Program-made: the position numbers and the translations under genes | Assembly (NCBI RefSeq): GCF_035917675.1 | Contig: NZ_CP109104.1 | Location: 7,936,001-8,000,000, forward strand | Length of the DNA: 64,000 bases | Direction: 5' to 3' | Origin: Streptomyces sp. NBC_01775 | GTDB taxonomy: Bacteria; Actinomycetota; Actinomycetes; Streptomycetales; Streptomycetaceae | In this document: positions 15,327 to 24,504 of the stretch, piece after piece | Numbering within the stretch: the first letter of the stretch is position 1 | Layout of the letters: the number at the start of each line of letters is the position of its first letter | The notes under the pieces: generated by a model | What the model saw: only the letters and a program-made list of their open reading frames with translations | Told to the model about the DNA's origin: nothing | Database searches by the model: none

Positions 15327-16235
15327 ATGTCCGCAGCTTCCGCACCCGTCCTGGTCACCGGCGCCACCGGCCGGCAGGGCAGTGCCACCGCCCGCGCCCT
15401 GCTCGCGGCGGGGGTGCCCGTACGGGCCCTGGTCCGCGACCCGGCCACCGACCGAGCCCAGGCCGTTGCCGCGCTCGGCGCCCAGCTGGTCACCGGCGAT
15501 CTGTACGAACCCGACTCGGTACGGCGCGCGGCCGATGGCGCACGCGCCGTCTTCTCCGTACAGATGCCCGACCTGAACAACCTCCAGGGCGACTCCGAGT
15601 GGGTCCAGGCGCGCAATCTGATCGACGCGGCGCGGGACGCCGGCGTCGGCCAGTTCGTGCACACCTCCGTCTCCGGCGCCGGGCAGCACCAGGCGGCACC
15701 CGGCTGGGCGGAGGGCCGCTGGGTGGCGATGGAGCACTACTACGAGAGCAAGGCCGCGATCCAGGACCGCGTCCGCGAGGCGGGCTTCCGGCACTGGACG
15801 CTCCTCAAGCCGGCCTTCTTCATGGAGAACTTCCTCTCCCCGTCCCTCCTGCTCCCGCACGGGCCGGAGGGAGGCCTGGTCACGGTCCTCAAGCCGGGCA
15901 CCGAAATCTCCCTCATCGCGGTCGCGGACATCGGCGCGGCGGCTGCCGCGGCCTTCGCCGACCCGGAGCGGTTCGACGGGGTCGAGCTTGAACTGGCGGG
16001 CGAATGCCTGCCGATGACCCGTATCACCGAAGTCCTCTCCCACGCGCTGGGCGTGGAGCTGAGCGCACCGTCGATGACGGCGGACGAGGCGCGTGTCGCC
16101 GGAACGCTCGACCTGACCGGCGGGCACGAGTGGCTGAACGTGGTCGGTCAGCCCGCCCGCCCCGCGCACGCACAGGCGTACGGCGTCCCGCTGACCGGAT
16201 TCGAGGAGTGGGCGAAGACGCACCTGCGCCCGTAG
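15327..16235 (+). CDS. NmrA-family NAD(P)-binding protein
   Basis: A 302-residue NmrA-like atypical SDR with the cofactor motif GATGRQGSATARAL near residue 11 and the family blocks VHTSVSGAG, HYYESKAAIQ and LLKPAFFMEN. These proteins bind NAD(P) and act as redox sensors or reductases. The ATG at 15327 follows GAGGAGGAG; the frame is open upstream but without a site. It is divergent from, and probably repressed by, the TetR regulator. Confidence 0.88.
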   Translation: MSAASAPVLVTGATGRQGSATARALLAAGVPVRALVRDPATDRAQAVAALGAQLVTGDLYEPDSVRRAADGARAVFSVQMPDLNNLQGDSEWVQARNLIDAARDAGVGQFVHTSVSGAGQHQAAPGWAEGRWVAMEHYYESKAAIQDRVREAGFRHWTLLKPAFFMENFLSPSLLLPHGPEGGLVTVLKPGTEISLIAVADIGAAAAAAFADPERFDGVELELAGECLPMTRITEVLSHALGVELSAPSMTADEARVAGTLDLTGGHEWLNVVGQPARPAHAQAYGVPLTGFEEWAKTHLRP

Positions 16236-16347
16236 ACGGGGCGGGAGCCCCTGGCCCTGGTGCGCACATCCGTGAATGCCCCCGGCTGCGCACCCGGCCC
16301 GGGGCGCCCGTTCACCAGGCGGGGTCGGGGGCGGCGATTCGCCGCGC

Positions 16348-17628
16348 TCAGGCCACTGCCCGGGCCCGCTGTTCGTATCCCACGAGCCGGACGCAGACGG
16401 CGAGGCCGTGGATCGCCTGCTCCAGCTCGGCGAGGCTCGGGTAGGTGGGGGCGATGCGGATGACCGCGTCGCGCGGGTCGTCGGCGTAGGGGTGGGTGGC
16501 CCCGGCGGGGGTCAGCACGATGCCCGCCTCGGCGGCGCGGCGTACGACGTCCTCGGCGCAGCCGTCCGGCACCTCGAGGGTCACGAAGTAGCCGCCCTTG
16601 GGCGAGGTCCAGGTCGCGAGCCCGGTGCCGCCCAGCTCGGCGTCCAGGATCCGCGCCACCGTCTCGAACTTGGGCTGGAGCAGGGCGCGCTGGCGCTCCA
16701 TGTGGGCCCGCACCCCGTCGGCGTCCCGCAGGAACAGCACGTGCCGCAGCTGATTGACCTTGTCGGGGCCGATCGAGCGCTTGACGTTGTTGCCGAGCAG
16801 CCACTGCACGTTCGCCGGTGACGAGCCGAAGAAGGCGACGCCGGCGCCCGCCGTGGTGATCTTCGAGGTGGAGCCGAACACGAAGACGCGGTCCGGGTTG
16901 CCCGCCTCGGCGCAGGCCGCGAGCAGGTCGGCGATCTCGACGGGCTCGTCGGTGAGGTGGTGGACGGCGTAGGCGTTGTCCCAGAAGATCCGGAAATCGG
17001 GCGCAGCGGTGCTCATCGCGGCGAGCCGGGCCACGGTCGCGTCGCTGTAGGAGACGCCGTCCGGGTTGCTGTACTTCGGTACGCACCAGATGCCCTTGAC
17101 CGCCGGGTCCTCGGCGACGAGCCGCTCGACGGCGTCCATGTCCGGGCCCTCTGCGGTCATCGGCACCGGGATCATCTCGATCCCGAACCGCTCGCACAGC
17201 GCGAAGTGCCGGTCGTAGCCGGGCACCGGGCACAGGAACGCGATCCGCTCCTGGTCCACCCAGCGCGACCCGGCGCCCGGGAGCACGCTCAGGAGGGCAT
17301 GCACCAGGCAGTCGTGCATCAGCTCAAGGCTGGAGTTCCCGGCCGCGAGCAGCTGCGCGGCCGGGACCTGGAGCAACCCGGCGAAGATCTCCCGCAGCTC
17401 CGGCAGGCCCTGGAGGCCGCCGTAGTTACGGACGTCCGTTCCGTCGGCGGATATGTGCCGCTCGCCGGGCAGGCTCAGCAGCTCCTCGGAGAGGTCGAGC
17501 TGCTCGGGCGCGGGCTTGCCACGGGTGAGGTTGAGCGAGAGCCCGCGCCCGGCGAGGTCCTGGTAGTCCTGACGGGCTCGCTCAAGGGGCCCGGCCAGGG
17601 CGTTGTCGGGGCTGAGCTCGGTGGTCAT
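16348..17628 (-). CDS. PLP-dependent aspartate-type aminotransferase
   Basis: A 426-residue fold-type I aminotransferase of the group that includes mycobacterial Rv3722c, a major aspartate aminotransferase. Supporting blocks are LNLTRGKPAPEQLDLS near residue 32, NYGGLQGLPELR, PGYDRHF and the PLP-lysine motif GSTSKITTAG with Lys256. It would transfer the amino group of aspartate/glutamate in central nitrogen metabolism. The ATG at 17628 has GAGAGGAA upstream. The longer open frame beyond it is a shadow. It stands alone. Confidence 0.88.
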   Translation of the reverse strand: MTTELSPDNALAGPLERARQDYQDLAGRGLSLNLTRGKPAPEQLDLSEELLSLPGERHISADGTDVRNYGGLQGLPELREIFAGLLQVPAAQLLAAGNSSLELMHDCLVHALLSVLPGAGSRWVDQERIAFLCPVPGYDRHFALCERFGIEMIPVPMTAEGPDMDAVERLVAEDPAVKGIWCVPKYSNPDGVSYSDATVARLAAMSTAAPDFRIFWDNAYAVHHLTDEPVEIADLLAACAEAGNPDRVFVFGSTSKITTAGAGVAFFGSSPANVQWLLGNNVKRSIGPDKVNQLRHVLFLRDADGVRAHMERQRALLQPKFETVARILDAELGGTGLATWTSPKGGYFVTLEVPDGCAEDVVRRAAEAGIVLTPAGATHPYADDPRDAVIRIAPTYPSLAELEQAIHGLAVCVRLVGYEQRARAVA

Positions 17629-17989
17629 GGTGGTTCCTCTCCCGGTGCCGCGTCGTCGGAATGGCGCTGCCGAGAATACAAACCGGCATGGAGAGCTCCG
17701 CGCCGGTGCCCAAGGAGCGGCTGGGCCCGTCTCACCCTTCGAGGGCCGGGGCCATGTGGCCGAGGCCGGAGAGGAGCCGGGCGAGGGGCCACCCGGGGCC
17801 GGCGTCTGGAGCCCGCGGAGGGCGACGCCCCCCCCGGACCTGGCCTCGGCATGGCCGCACCTGCTCCGTCGGCTCGGACCCCGCGTATCCGAGCGCCCGG
17901 TCCCGGTATCCGCGTGCGCGGCCCGGTCCTCGCCGTCACACTGCGGGGACGTACCAGGTGAGGGACGCACCAGGCGGGGGAGGGTGACC
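17629..17989. other. Intergenic stretch, nothing recognised
   Basis: About 360 bp between the divergently oriented aminotransferase and hypothetical genes. It must hold both promoters, but I see no clear -35/-10 pair, repeat or coding frame. Confidence 0.5.
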
Positions 17990-18538
17990 ATGGCGGAGAT
18001 TCCCGGGGCTCGGGACCGGCTCCAGCGGGAGGCGGAGACCGTATGCGCGCATCTGCGCTCCTTGGCCGGACGGCTCACACCCGGCCAGGTGCCCGAATTC
18101 GCCGTACCCGGCGCCCCCTTCATGGACACCGGCACCGAGCCCACCACCTACCTCCATACGATCCGCCACCGCGTCCACGCCCGGGACACGCGGCCCCCGC
18201 GCAAGGTGTACAGCCCCGCGATCTTCGCCCGCGCGGCGAGACTTCTGACCGCCGACGGCCGGGAGACCGCACGGGAGGTCCCCCAGCCCCGCCTGCCGAT
18301 CCGGGGTGTCGTCACCGGTGTCCGTGATGGCGCTCAGCTCTCGGTCTCCGTTTCGCGCCGACGGGACGAGGTGACGTACCAGGGCCGCACCCCCGCTCTG
18401 GCCCTGCACGAAGACGTGCCGCGCTGCCGCCCCGATCCTTCGGCGACTCCGGAGACGCTGCGGCCGGGACATGTGCTGTGCCCCGGCTGCGGAGGGGAGG
18501 GGCAGTGTGGGGAGGCGTCGTCGTCGGACGGGATCTGA
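17990..18538 (+). CDS. Hypothetical protein
   Basis: A 182-residue, Arg- and Pro-rich protein beginning MAEIPGARDRLQREAETVCA. No signal peptide or membrane segment is evident. The last 20 residues contain a CxxC pair (CPGCGG) and a further Cys. I do not recognise the family. The ATG at 17990 is 6 nt after a strong GGGGGAGG. Coding bias is good throughout, so it is probably a real gene. Confidence 0.6.
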   Translation: MAEIPGARDRLQREAETVCAHLRSLAGRLTPGQVPEFAVPGAPFMDTGTEPTTYLHTIRHRVHARDTRPPRKVYSPAIFARAARLLTADGRETAREVPQPRLPIRGVVTGVRDGAQLSVSVSRRRDEVTYQGRTPALALHEDVPRCRPDPSATPETLRPGHVLCPGCGGEGQCGEASSSDGI

Positions 18539-18607
18539 CGACCGGCAGTGCGTGGGAGCGGGCGGGGCCGAGGCGCCGGACGGTCAGCGCGCCAGAGGGC
18601 CGTGGCG

Positions 18608-19255
18608 CTACGGCCGCCTCGTGAAGGTCATGTGTGTGACGCCGCTGGGGGATGTCACGGACTCGACCTGAAAGCGCTCCTCGATGCCCTCCAGGCCGTC
18701 CCACAGCCGCTCGCCGCGGCCCAGGACGATCGGGACGACGGCGATGTGCATGTGGTCGACCAGGTCGGCGGCCAGGAACGCGCGCACCGTGGTCGGGCCG
18801 CCGCCGATGCGTACGTCCCGGCCGCCGGCGGCCTCCCGCGCCTGGCGCAGCGCCTCTTGCGGGGTGGCGTCGATGAAGTGGAACGTGGTGCCGCCCTCCA
18901 TCTCGACGGAGGGGCGAGGGTGATGCGTCAGCACGAACACGGGCGTATGGAACACCGGGTTCGGGCCCCACCATCCCGTCCACTCGTGGTCCTCCCACGG
19001 GCCGCGCTGGGGGCCGAACTTGTTGCGCCCCATGATCTCCGCGCCGATGTGGTGGCCCCAGGTGAGGGCCAGGGCGTCGTCGACGCCGGTGCTGCCGCCG
19101 CTCTTCCCGTGCATCTCGTGGAAGCTCCGGGTCGCCATGAACCAGTCGAGGAGCCGGTGGCCCGCGTGGCCGAACGGTGACTCGTGGCTCTGTTCCTCAC
19201 CGGTGCTGAAGCCGTCGAGCGACACGGCGAAGTTGTGGACCCGTACCAGGGACAT
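18608..19255 (-). CDS. Dihydrofolate-reductase-like (RibD C-terminal) protein
   Basis: A 215-residue protein of the RibD_C/DHFR-like family. Typical features are VRVHNFAVSLDGF at the start, IMGRNKFGP, WGPNPVFHTPVFVLTHHPRP, the NADPH-binding VRIGGGPTTVRAFLAADLVD and the final HIAVVPIVLGRGERLW. Members of this group are presumed NADPH-dependent reductases; few have known substrates. GGAGGT precedes the ATG. The divergent HxlR regulator at 19362 and two matched operators in between suggest control by an electrophile or similar stress signal, which is inference. Confidence 0.88.
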   Translation of the reverse strand: MSLVRVHNFAVSLDGFSTGEEQSHESPFGHAGHRLLDWFMATRSFHEMHGKSGGSTGVDDALALTWGHHIGAEIMGRNKFGPQRGPWEDHEWTGWWGPNPVFHTPVFVLTHHPRPSVEMEGGTTFHFIDATPQEALRQAREAAGGRDVRIGGGPTTVRAFLAADLVDHMHIAVVPIVLGRGERLWDGLEGIEERFQVESVTSPSGVTHMTFTRRP

Positions 19256-19285
19256 CGTGACCTCCAGCCTCCCTCCGAGGAGAGA

Positions 19286-19306
19286 GTGATTGCATTTTGC
19301 CATCAC
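19286..19306. promoter_or_regulatory. HxlR operator 1
   Basis: GTGATTGC-N5-GCCATCAC (19286-19306), an 8-5-8 inverted repeat with one mismatch. It has the same arm sequence and spacing as the site at 19330 and lies near the start of the reductase gene. Confidence 0.75.
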
Positions 19307-19329
19307 TTGCGCGACTGAATGTAGGCTAG

Positions 19330-19350
19330 GTGATTGCGAAGTGCAATCAC
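19330..19350. promoter_or_regulatory. HxlR operator 2
   Basis: GTGATTGC-N5-GCAATCAC (19330-19350), a perfect 8-5-8 inverted repeat 12 bp before the HxlR gene. Its centre is 44 bp, about four turns, from operator 1. Binding here would block the regulator's own promoter. Confidence 0.8.
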
Positions 19351-19361
19351 TAGGAGAAGGC

Positions 19362-19925
19362 ATGCGGAACGAGGCGCGGTCGGGGTGTCCGATCAACGCG
19401 GCGGTGGAATCCCTCGGAGACCGGTGGAGCCTGATCGTCCTGCGTGACGTCGTCTTCGGCGGACGACGGCGCTTCCGCGACCTGCTCGTCAACTCCGAGG
19501 AGGGGATCGCGTCGAACATCCTCAGCAGCCGCCTCAAGTCCCTCGTCGCGGGCGGCCTCCTCACGAAGGAGGAAGCGGGGCGCGGCCGGCGGGCGACGTA
19601 CAGCCTCACCGAGGCAGGTATACAGACGGTCCCCGTCATGGTCGCGCTCGCCTCCTGGGGGCTGCGGCACCGCGAGACGACCCCCGAGCTGAGCGTGCGC
19701 GCGCGGCTGCTCGAAGAGGGCGGCCCGCCCCTGTGGGCCGATCTCATGGACGAACTGCGCGAGGCGCACCTCGGGGTCCCCCGCCCCGCCCCCGACCGCC
19801 CCCGCGCCTCCGACCTGCTGCGCGAGGCCTACGAACGGGCCATGGAGGCGCGGTCGGAGGGAGCGGACGGAACGGAGGCGGTGGAGGGCGCGGACGAAGC
19901 GCGCGGCACGCCGTCGCGGGGGTGA
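19362..19925 (+). CDS. HxlR-family transcriptional regulator
   Basis: A 187-residue HxlR-type winged-helix protein. The conserved N-terminal Cys (SGCPINAAVESLGDRWSLIV) could sense oxidants or electrophiles, as in HypR and similar members. It continues with LRDVVFGGRRRFRDLL and a typical wing (LTKEEAGRGRRATYSLTEAG), then has an acidic tail longer than usual. AGGAGAAGG precedes the ATG at 19362; the frame is open 24 codons upstream but covers the operators. Predicted to repress itself and the divergent reductase. Confidence 0.92.
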   Translation: MRNEARSGCPINAAVESLGDRWSLIVLRDVVFGGRRRFRDLLVNSEEGIASNILSSRLKSLVAGGLLTKEEAGRGRRATYSLTEAGIQTVPVMVALASWGLRHRETTPELSVRARLLEEGGPPLWADLMDELREAHLGVPRPAPDRPRASDLLREAYERAMEARSEGADGTEAVEGADEARGTPSRG

Positions 19926-20066
19926 GGGCCGCGCGTCCTCAGCCGTGTTCTCCACTCGTTCCAGGGACGGCGAGGAGCCTCCCGCTCGGGATGCCGGTAC
20001 GTCGACCGGGCCCGCGGGGGCGCGGGCTCAAGGCGCGAGTGCAAGGCGTTGGTGCCAGGCGCGAAT

Positions 20067-20720
20067 TCACGAGGAGCCGGGGCCGCCGTGGAGGGTTGCG
20101 ATGACCTCGTCGTCCTCGACCTGTTCGAAATTCTCGTACCACTCGCCCACCGCGCGGAAGCCGGCCGGCTGGTGGAGGCACAGGAGGTCGTCGGCTTCCG
20201 CGCGCAGCCGGGCGACCGTGTCGGCGGCGGCGACGGGTACGGCCAGGACCAGCCGGGCGGGTTCCTGGCGGCGCAGGTGGCGCAGGGCGGCGCGGGCGGT
20301 CGCGCCGGTGGCCAGGCCGTCGTCGACGAGGATCACGGAGCGGTCTTTGACGGCGGGCGCGGGACGGCCTCGCCGGTAGCGCTCTTCGCGGCGGCGCAGT
20401 TCGGCGCGTTCGCGGCTCACGTCGGCGGCGAGCCGGTCCTCGCTCAGGCCCAGCACCTCCAGCGCCTGCTGGTCGAACAACGGCGGGTCCTCGCCGGCGA
20501 TCGCGCCGATCCCGGCTTCCGGCCGGCCGGGCACCCCGATCTTCCGGACGACCAGCACGTCCAGGGGAGCGTGGAGGACCTGGGCGACCGGGACCGCCAC
20601 GGGCACGCCACCGCGGGGCAGAGCCAGGACGAGCGGGTCGACGACGTCCGTTCGGGCGGCCCACTCCTCCAGTCGGGCGGCGAGATCCTGGCCGGCCTGC
20701 CGGCGGTCGCGGAAGCGCAT
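20067..20720 (-). CDS. Phosphoribosyltransferase-family protein
   Basis: A 217-residue type I phosphoribosyltransferase fold. Near the N-terminus it has the family block RDRRQAGQDLAARL and LPRGGVPVA. The PRPP-binding motif VILVDDGLATGATARAALRH lies near residue 125. This branch (sometimes fused to or paired with hydrolases) occurs widely in actinobacteria and its substrate is not established. The ATG at 20720 starts the typical MRFRDRR sequence. Confidence 0.88.
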   Translation of the reverse strand: MRFRDRRQAGQDLAARLEEWAARTDVVDPLVLALPRGGVPVAVPVAQVLHAPLDVLVVRKIGVPGRPEAGIGAIAGEDPPLFDQQALEVLGLSEDRLAADVSRERAELRRREERYRRGRPAPAVKDRSVILVDDGLATGATARAALRHLRRQEPARLVLAVPVAAADTVARLRAEADDLLCLHQPAGFRAVGEWYENFEQVEDDEVIATLHGGPGSS

Positions 20721-21068
20721 GACCTGGTGCCTGACCTTTCGTCCGGTGAGGTGAGGTGAGGTGCGGTGCGGTGGGGCGCGGGGGTGAGGCCGGGGCCGGG
20801 CCGGGGCGACGGGAGCGCCGCTACCTGCCGGAACGCGCCCTGTCGGGGGATGTCCGCGCGCCTCCGCTCGTCCGGCAACCGCCAGGGTGCCATCCCCCGG
20901 CCCGGCGCCCCGGCCGACCGGGCACGCGCCGGGAGGGCGAGGCACTCGAACGGCCGCTCGCCTCCGGAGGCAGCCGCGTCTGAGGAGACCTGCGGAGTCC
21001 GAGGCCTGGTCCTGGAGTGAACGAGCAGACGGTGTGCGGGTCCTCCCTTCCCCGCCCGTTGCGAACTT
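20721..21068. other. Intergenic stretch with GGTGA microsatellite
   Basis: It holds six tandem 5-bp units (three GGTGA, two GGTGC, one GGTGG) at 20745-20774 just upstream of the phosphoribosyltransferase start. The rest shows no convincing gene. Confidence 0.6.
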
Positions 21069-21079
21069 GTTCATACAGG
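21069..21079 (+). promoter_or_regulatory. Possible PHO box half-site
   Basis: GTTCATACAGG matches the Streptomyces PhoP direct-repeat unit (GTTCAYYYRSG) at 10 of 11 positions. It lies 83 bp before the phospholipase C start, a gene class often controlled by phosphate. The adjacent second unit is poor, so this is tentative. Confidence 0.3.
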
Positions 21080-21161
21080 TGGCCTTCACTGGTCCGCGTT
21101 CTTCCTGGCAAACTGCGCTGACGTCGATGTTTCCGTACACACCTGCGAGGTCACCAGACTT

Positions 21162-23222
21162 ATGCCAGAACTCAACCGTCGCCGGTTCCTCCAGATAGCC
21201 GGTGCGACCGCGGGCTTCTCCGCGCTGTCCAGCAGCATCCAGCGCGCCGCCGCGATCCCCGCCGCACGCCGCTCCGGCACCATCGAGGACGTCGAGCACA
21301 TCGTCGTACTCATGCAGGAGAACCGGTCCTTCGACCACTACTTCGGTGCCCTCAAGGGCGTCCGAGGCTTCGGTGACCCGCGCCCGGCGTCGCCGACGGG
21401 GAAGAAGACGGTCTGGCAGCAGTCCGACGGCGGCAAGGACGTGCTGCCCTACCACCCCGACGCCGACAACCTGGGCATGCAGTTCATCGCGGGCCTCAAC
21501 CACGACTGGGCGGGCGGGCACCAGGCGTGGCACGACGGGAAGTACGACCAGTGGATCCCGGCCAAGGGCACGGGCACGATGGCGTATCTGACCCGGGAGG
21601 ACATCCCGTTCCACTACGCGCTCGCCGACACCTTCACCATCTGCGACGCCTACCACTGCTCGATGATCGGCGCGACCGACCCCAACCGCTACTACATGTG
21701 GTCGGGCTACGCAGGCAACGACGGCAAGGGCGGCGGCCCCGTCCTCGGCAACGAGGAAGCCGGATACGGCTGGACGACCTACCCCGAGCGGCTGGAGCAG
21801 GCCAACGTCTCCTGGAAGATCTACCAGGACATCGGCGACGGCCTGGACAAGGACGGCGGCTGGGGCTGGATCGAGGACGCCTACCGGGGCAACTACGGCG
21901 ACAACTCGCTCCTCTGGTTCACCGAATACCAGCAGTCCAAGCCCGGCGACCCGCTCTACGACAAGGCCCGCACCGGCACCAACGCGAAACAGGGTGACGG
22001 TTTCTTCGACGTCCTCAAGGCCGACGTGAAGGCCGGCAAGCTCCCGCAGATCTCCTGGATCGCGGCCCCGGAGGCCTTCTCCGAGCACCCGAACTTCCCC
22101 GCCAACTACGGCGCCTGGTACATCTCCCAGGTCCTGGACGCCCTCACCTCCAACCCGGAGGTCTGGTCCAGGACCGCGCTGTTCATCACCTACGACGAGA
22201 ACGACGGCTACTTCGACCACATCGTCCCGCCCTACCCCCCGGCCTCCGCGGCTCAGGGGCGTTCCACCCTCGACACCGAGTCCGACTACTACCGGGGCGG
22301 CGTGACCGGCTACGCGCCAGGCCCGTACGGCCTCGGCCAGCGTGTCCCCATGCTCGTCGTCTCCCCGTGGAGCACCGGCGGCTACGTGTGCTCGGAGCTG
22401 CTCGACCACACCTCCATCCTCCGCTTCATGGAGCGCCGCTTCGGTGTGCACGAGCCGAACGTCTCGCCCTGGCGGCGCGCCCTGTGCGGCGACCTGACCG
22501 CGGCGTTCGACTTCGGGCTCAAGGACACCGACCCGGCCTCGCTGCCGGACACCGACGCCTACGAGCCGCCGGACAAGGAGCGCCACGACAGCTACGTGCC
22601 CAAGCCACCGGCCAACCCGGTGCTGCCCAAGCAGGAGTCCGGGTCCCGCCCGACCCGCCCACTGCGGTACGCGCCGCTGGTGGACGGCGCGGCGAAGGTC
22701 TCCGAGGGGGAGTTCACCCTCACCTTCAGCGGCGGCCCGTCGGCGGGCGCGTTCTTCCTGGTCACCTCCGCGAACCGGAGCGACGGTCCGTGGACGTACA
22801 CCACCGAGGCGGGCAAGGAGCTGTCCGACACCTGGAACACCGCCCACTCGGACGGCCGCTACGACCTGACGGCCCACGGCCCCAACGGCTTCCTGCGCAC
22901 CTTCAAGGGTCAGGGCAGGACGGCGGGCCCGGAAGTGACGGCCCGCCATCTCAAGGCCGACGGCGACATCGAGCTGACCATGACGAACGCGGGCACCTCG
23001 GACTGCCGGCTGACGGTGACGAACGCGTACGGCGGAGCGAAGGAGACGTACAAGGTGCGCGCGGGCGCACGTGTGGTGCGGCGGGTGAGCCTGCGCGCCG
23101 GCAAGCGCTGGTACGACCTGTCGGTGACCTCCGACACCGAGGACTCCTGGTCGCGCCGCCTCGCCGGCCACGTGGAGACCGGCGCCCCGGGGGTCAGCGA
23201 CCCGGCGACGCTGACGGCCTGA
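21162..23222 (+). CDS. Tat-exported phospholipase C (phosphocholine-specific type)
   Basis: A 686-residue secreted phosphoesterase. The N-terminus has a twin-arginine signal (N5-R6-R7-R8-F9-L10) followed by a short hydrophobic stretch, so it is exported folded. The catalytic domain contains HIVVLMQENRSFDHYFG, typical of the phosphoesterase/PC-PLC and acid phosphatase family, plus ATDPNRYYMWSGYAG and LFITYDENDGYFDHIVPP with metal-binding Asp, Glu and His. Two small C-terminal beta domains typical of bacterial PLC follow from about 520. It would cleave phosphatidylcholine or similar lipids outside the cell. A 14-bp hairpin terminates it. Confidence 0.92.
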   Translation: MPELNRRRFLQIAGATAGFSALSSSIQRAAAIPAARRSGTIEDVEHIVVLMQENRSFDHYFGALKGVRGFGDPRPASPTGKKTVWQQSDGGKDVLPYHPDADNLGMQFIAGLNHDWAGGHQAWHDGKYDQWIPAKGTGTMAYLTREDIPFHYALADTFTICDAYHCSMIGATDPNRYYMWSGYAGNDGKGGGPVLGNEEAGYGWTTYPERLEQANVSWKIYQDIGDGLDKDGGWGWIEDAYRGNYGDNSLLWFTEYQQSKPGDPLYDKARTGTNAKQGDGFFDVLKADVKAGKLPQISWIAAPEAFSEHPNFPANYGAWYISQVLDALTSNPEVWSRTALFITYDENDGYFDHIVPPYPPASAAQGRSTLDTESDYYRGGVTGYAPGPYGLGQRVPMLVVSPWSTGGYVCSELLDHTSILRFMERRFGVHEPNVSPWRRALCGDLTAAFDFGLKDTDPASLPDTDAYEPPDKERHDSYVPKPPANPVLPKQESGSRPTRPLRYAPLVDGAAKVSEGEFTLTFSGGPSAGAFFLVTSANRSDGPWTYTTEAGKELSDTWNTAHSDGRYDLTAHGPNGFLRTFKGQGRTAGPEVTARHLKADGDIELTMTNAGTSDCRLTVTNAYGGAKETYKVRAGARVVRRVSLRAGKRWYDLSVTSDTEDSWSRRLAGHVETGAPGVSDPATLTA

Positions 23223-23289
23223 CCGGAGGGCCGACCGGACGGCCCGACCGGACGGCGGAAGCCGCCTCCGGAAAGCCCGGAGCCGAATT

Positions 23290-23321
23290 GCCGAGTAGCC
23301 GAACAGCCGGGTAGCCGAACA
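23290..23321. repeat. 16-bp direct repeat
   Basis: GCCGAGTAGCCGAACA (23290-23305) is followed directly by GCCGGGTAGCCGAACA (23306-23321), 15 of 16 identical. Confidence 0.85.
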
Positions 23322-23353
23322 TTCCGATAGGGGGTCGCGTACTGGAGCCGAAT

Positions 23354-23388
23354 ACGAGCCCGCGGAGCTGTGTCCTCCGCGGGCTCGT
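23354..23388 (+). terminator. Strong hairpin terminator after phospholipase C
   Basis: A perfect 14-bp stem: ACGAGCCCGCGGAG (23354-23367) and its complement (23375-23388) with a 7-nt loop. It separates the phospholipase gene from the SPFH gene. Confidence 0.85.
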
Positions 23389-23482
23389 TCATTGCCGACG
23401 CGTCGTAATGACCTCTTACTCGCGGCGCGGAGTACGGTGACGTCCGGTTCGGATCCACCGGAAATCAACCAGGGGCACACCC

Positions 23483-24304
23483 ATGATTGTTCTGATTGTT
23501 GTCGTCGTGGTGATCGTCCTGCTGCTGGCACTCGCGCTGTCGGTTCGCGTCGTCAAGCAGTACGAGCGCGGTGTCATGCTGCGTCTGGGCCGGCTGCGCG
23601 GGTCGAGGTCGCCCGGATTGCGTTTCATCATTCCGGTCGTCGACGTGATGCACCGCGTTTCCCTGCGCATTGTCACCATGCCGATCCAGTCCCAGGGCAT
23701 CATCACTCGGGACAACGTCAGCGTCGATGTCTCGGCGGTCGCGTACTTCCGGGTGGCCGACCCGGTGAAATCGGTCCTCGCGATCGCGGACGTCACCGCC
23801 GCGATCAACCAGATCGCCCAGACGACGCTGCGCAAGGTGGTCGGACAGCACCCTCTGGACGAAACGCTTTCCCAGACCGACACCATCAATATCGATATCC
23901 GCGAAAACCTCGACAGTGTCACATCCGAGTGGGGCGTCGAGGTCACGCTGGTGGAGCTGAAGGACATCCAGCTGCCGGAAAGCATGAAACGGGCCATGGC
24001 GCGGCAGGCCGAGGCCGAGCGGGAGAAGCGGGCGAAAATCATCAACGCGGAGGGCGAATCCCTCGCGGCGGCCTCGCTGGGGGAGGCGTCCGACACGATG
24101 ATGGCTCATCCGCTGGCGTTGCAATTGCGCAACCTCCAGAGCCTGGTCGAGATCGCCGTGGACCAGAATTCCACGGTCGTCTTCCCCGCCCCTCTCATGA
24201 GCACGATCGGCGAACTCGGCTCTTTCCTCGCCCGCGAGACCGCGTCGGCGGCCCCCGCGGCGGCCCCGGCCGGAGCCCCGGCCGCCGAGGAACACCCCCA
24301 CTGA
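23483..24304 (+). CDS. SPFH/band-7 (stomatin-like) membrane protein
   Basis: A 273-residue slipin/stomatin-type protein. Residues 2-24 form one hydrophobic membrane anchor rich in Val/Ile/Leu, followed by the SPFH domain (VKQYERGVMLRLGRLRG, PGLRFIIPVVDVMHRVSLR, AIADVTAAINQIAQTTLRKV). A helical region with AEAEREKRAKIINAEGE and an Ala/Pro-rich tail follow. Such proteins oligomerise on membranes and organise microdomains or regulate proteases. It is followed 200 bp later by a ClpC-type unfoldase, a possible functional link. AGGGG precedes the ATG. Confidence 0.9.
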   Translation: MIVLIVVVVVIVLLLALALSVRVVKQYERGVMLRLGRLRGSRSPGLRFIIPVVDVMHRVSLRIVTMPIQSQGIITRDNVSVDVSAVAYFRVADPVKSVLAIADVTAAINQIAQTTLRKVVGQHPLDETLSQTDTINIDIRENLDSVTSEWGVEVTLVELKDIQLPESMKRAMARQAEAEREKRAKIINAEGESLAAASLGEASDTMMAHPLALQLRNLQSLVEIAVDQNSTVVFPAPLMSTIGELGSFLARETASAAPAAAPAGAPAAEEHPH

Positions 24305-24504
24305 GTCCCGCTCCCGTTCACCAGGGCTTCGGCCGGGCGCGGGGCGGCGTCCCGCCCCGCCGCCCGGCGGCTCAGCCGAGGAGCGCTGCCGATGCCCGCC
24401 GACGTGGGGTGTCGTACGGCCACACCTGGGAACCCCGCATCAGTAGTTACATACAGCCCATACAGCCTGGCCCGGTCAGGTCGGGTCAGCGGGACGGATC
24501 CTCC

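Noticed and set aside
20721..23531. Long minus-strand frame continuing upstream of the phosphoribosyltransferase
   Set aside because: It runs antisense through the phospholipase gene; the real start of the transferase is MRFRDRR at 20720.
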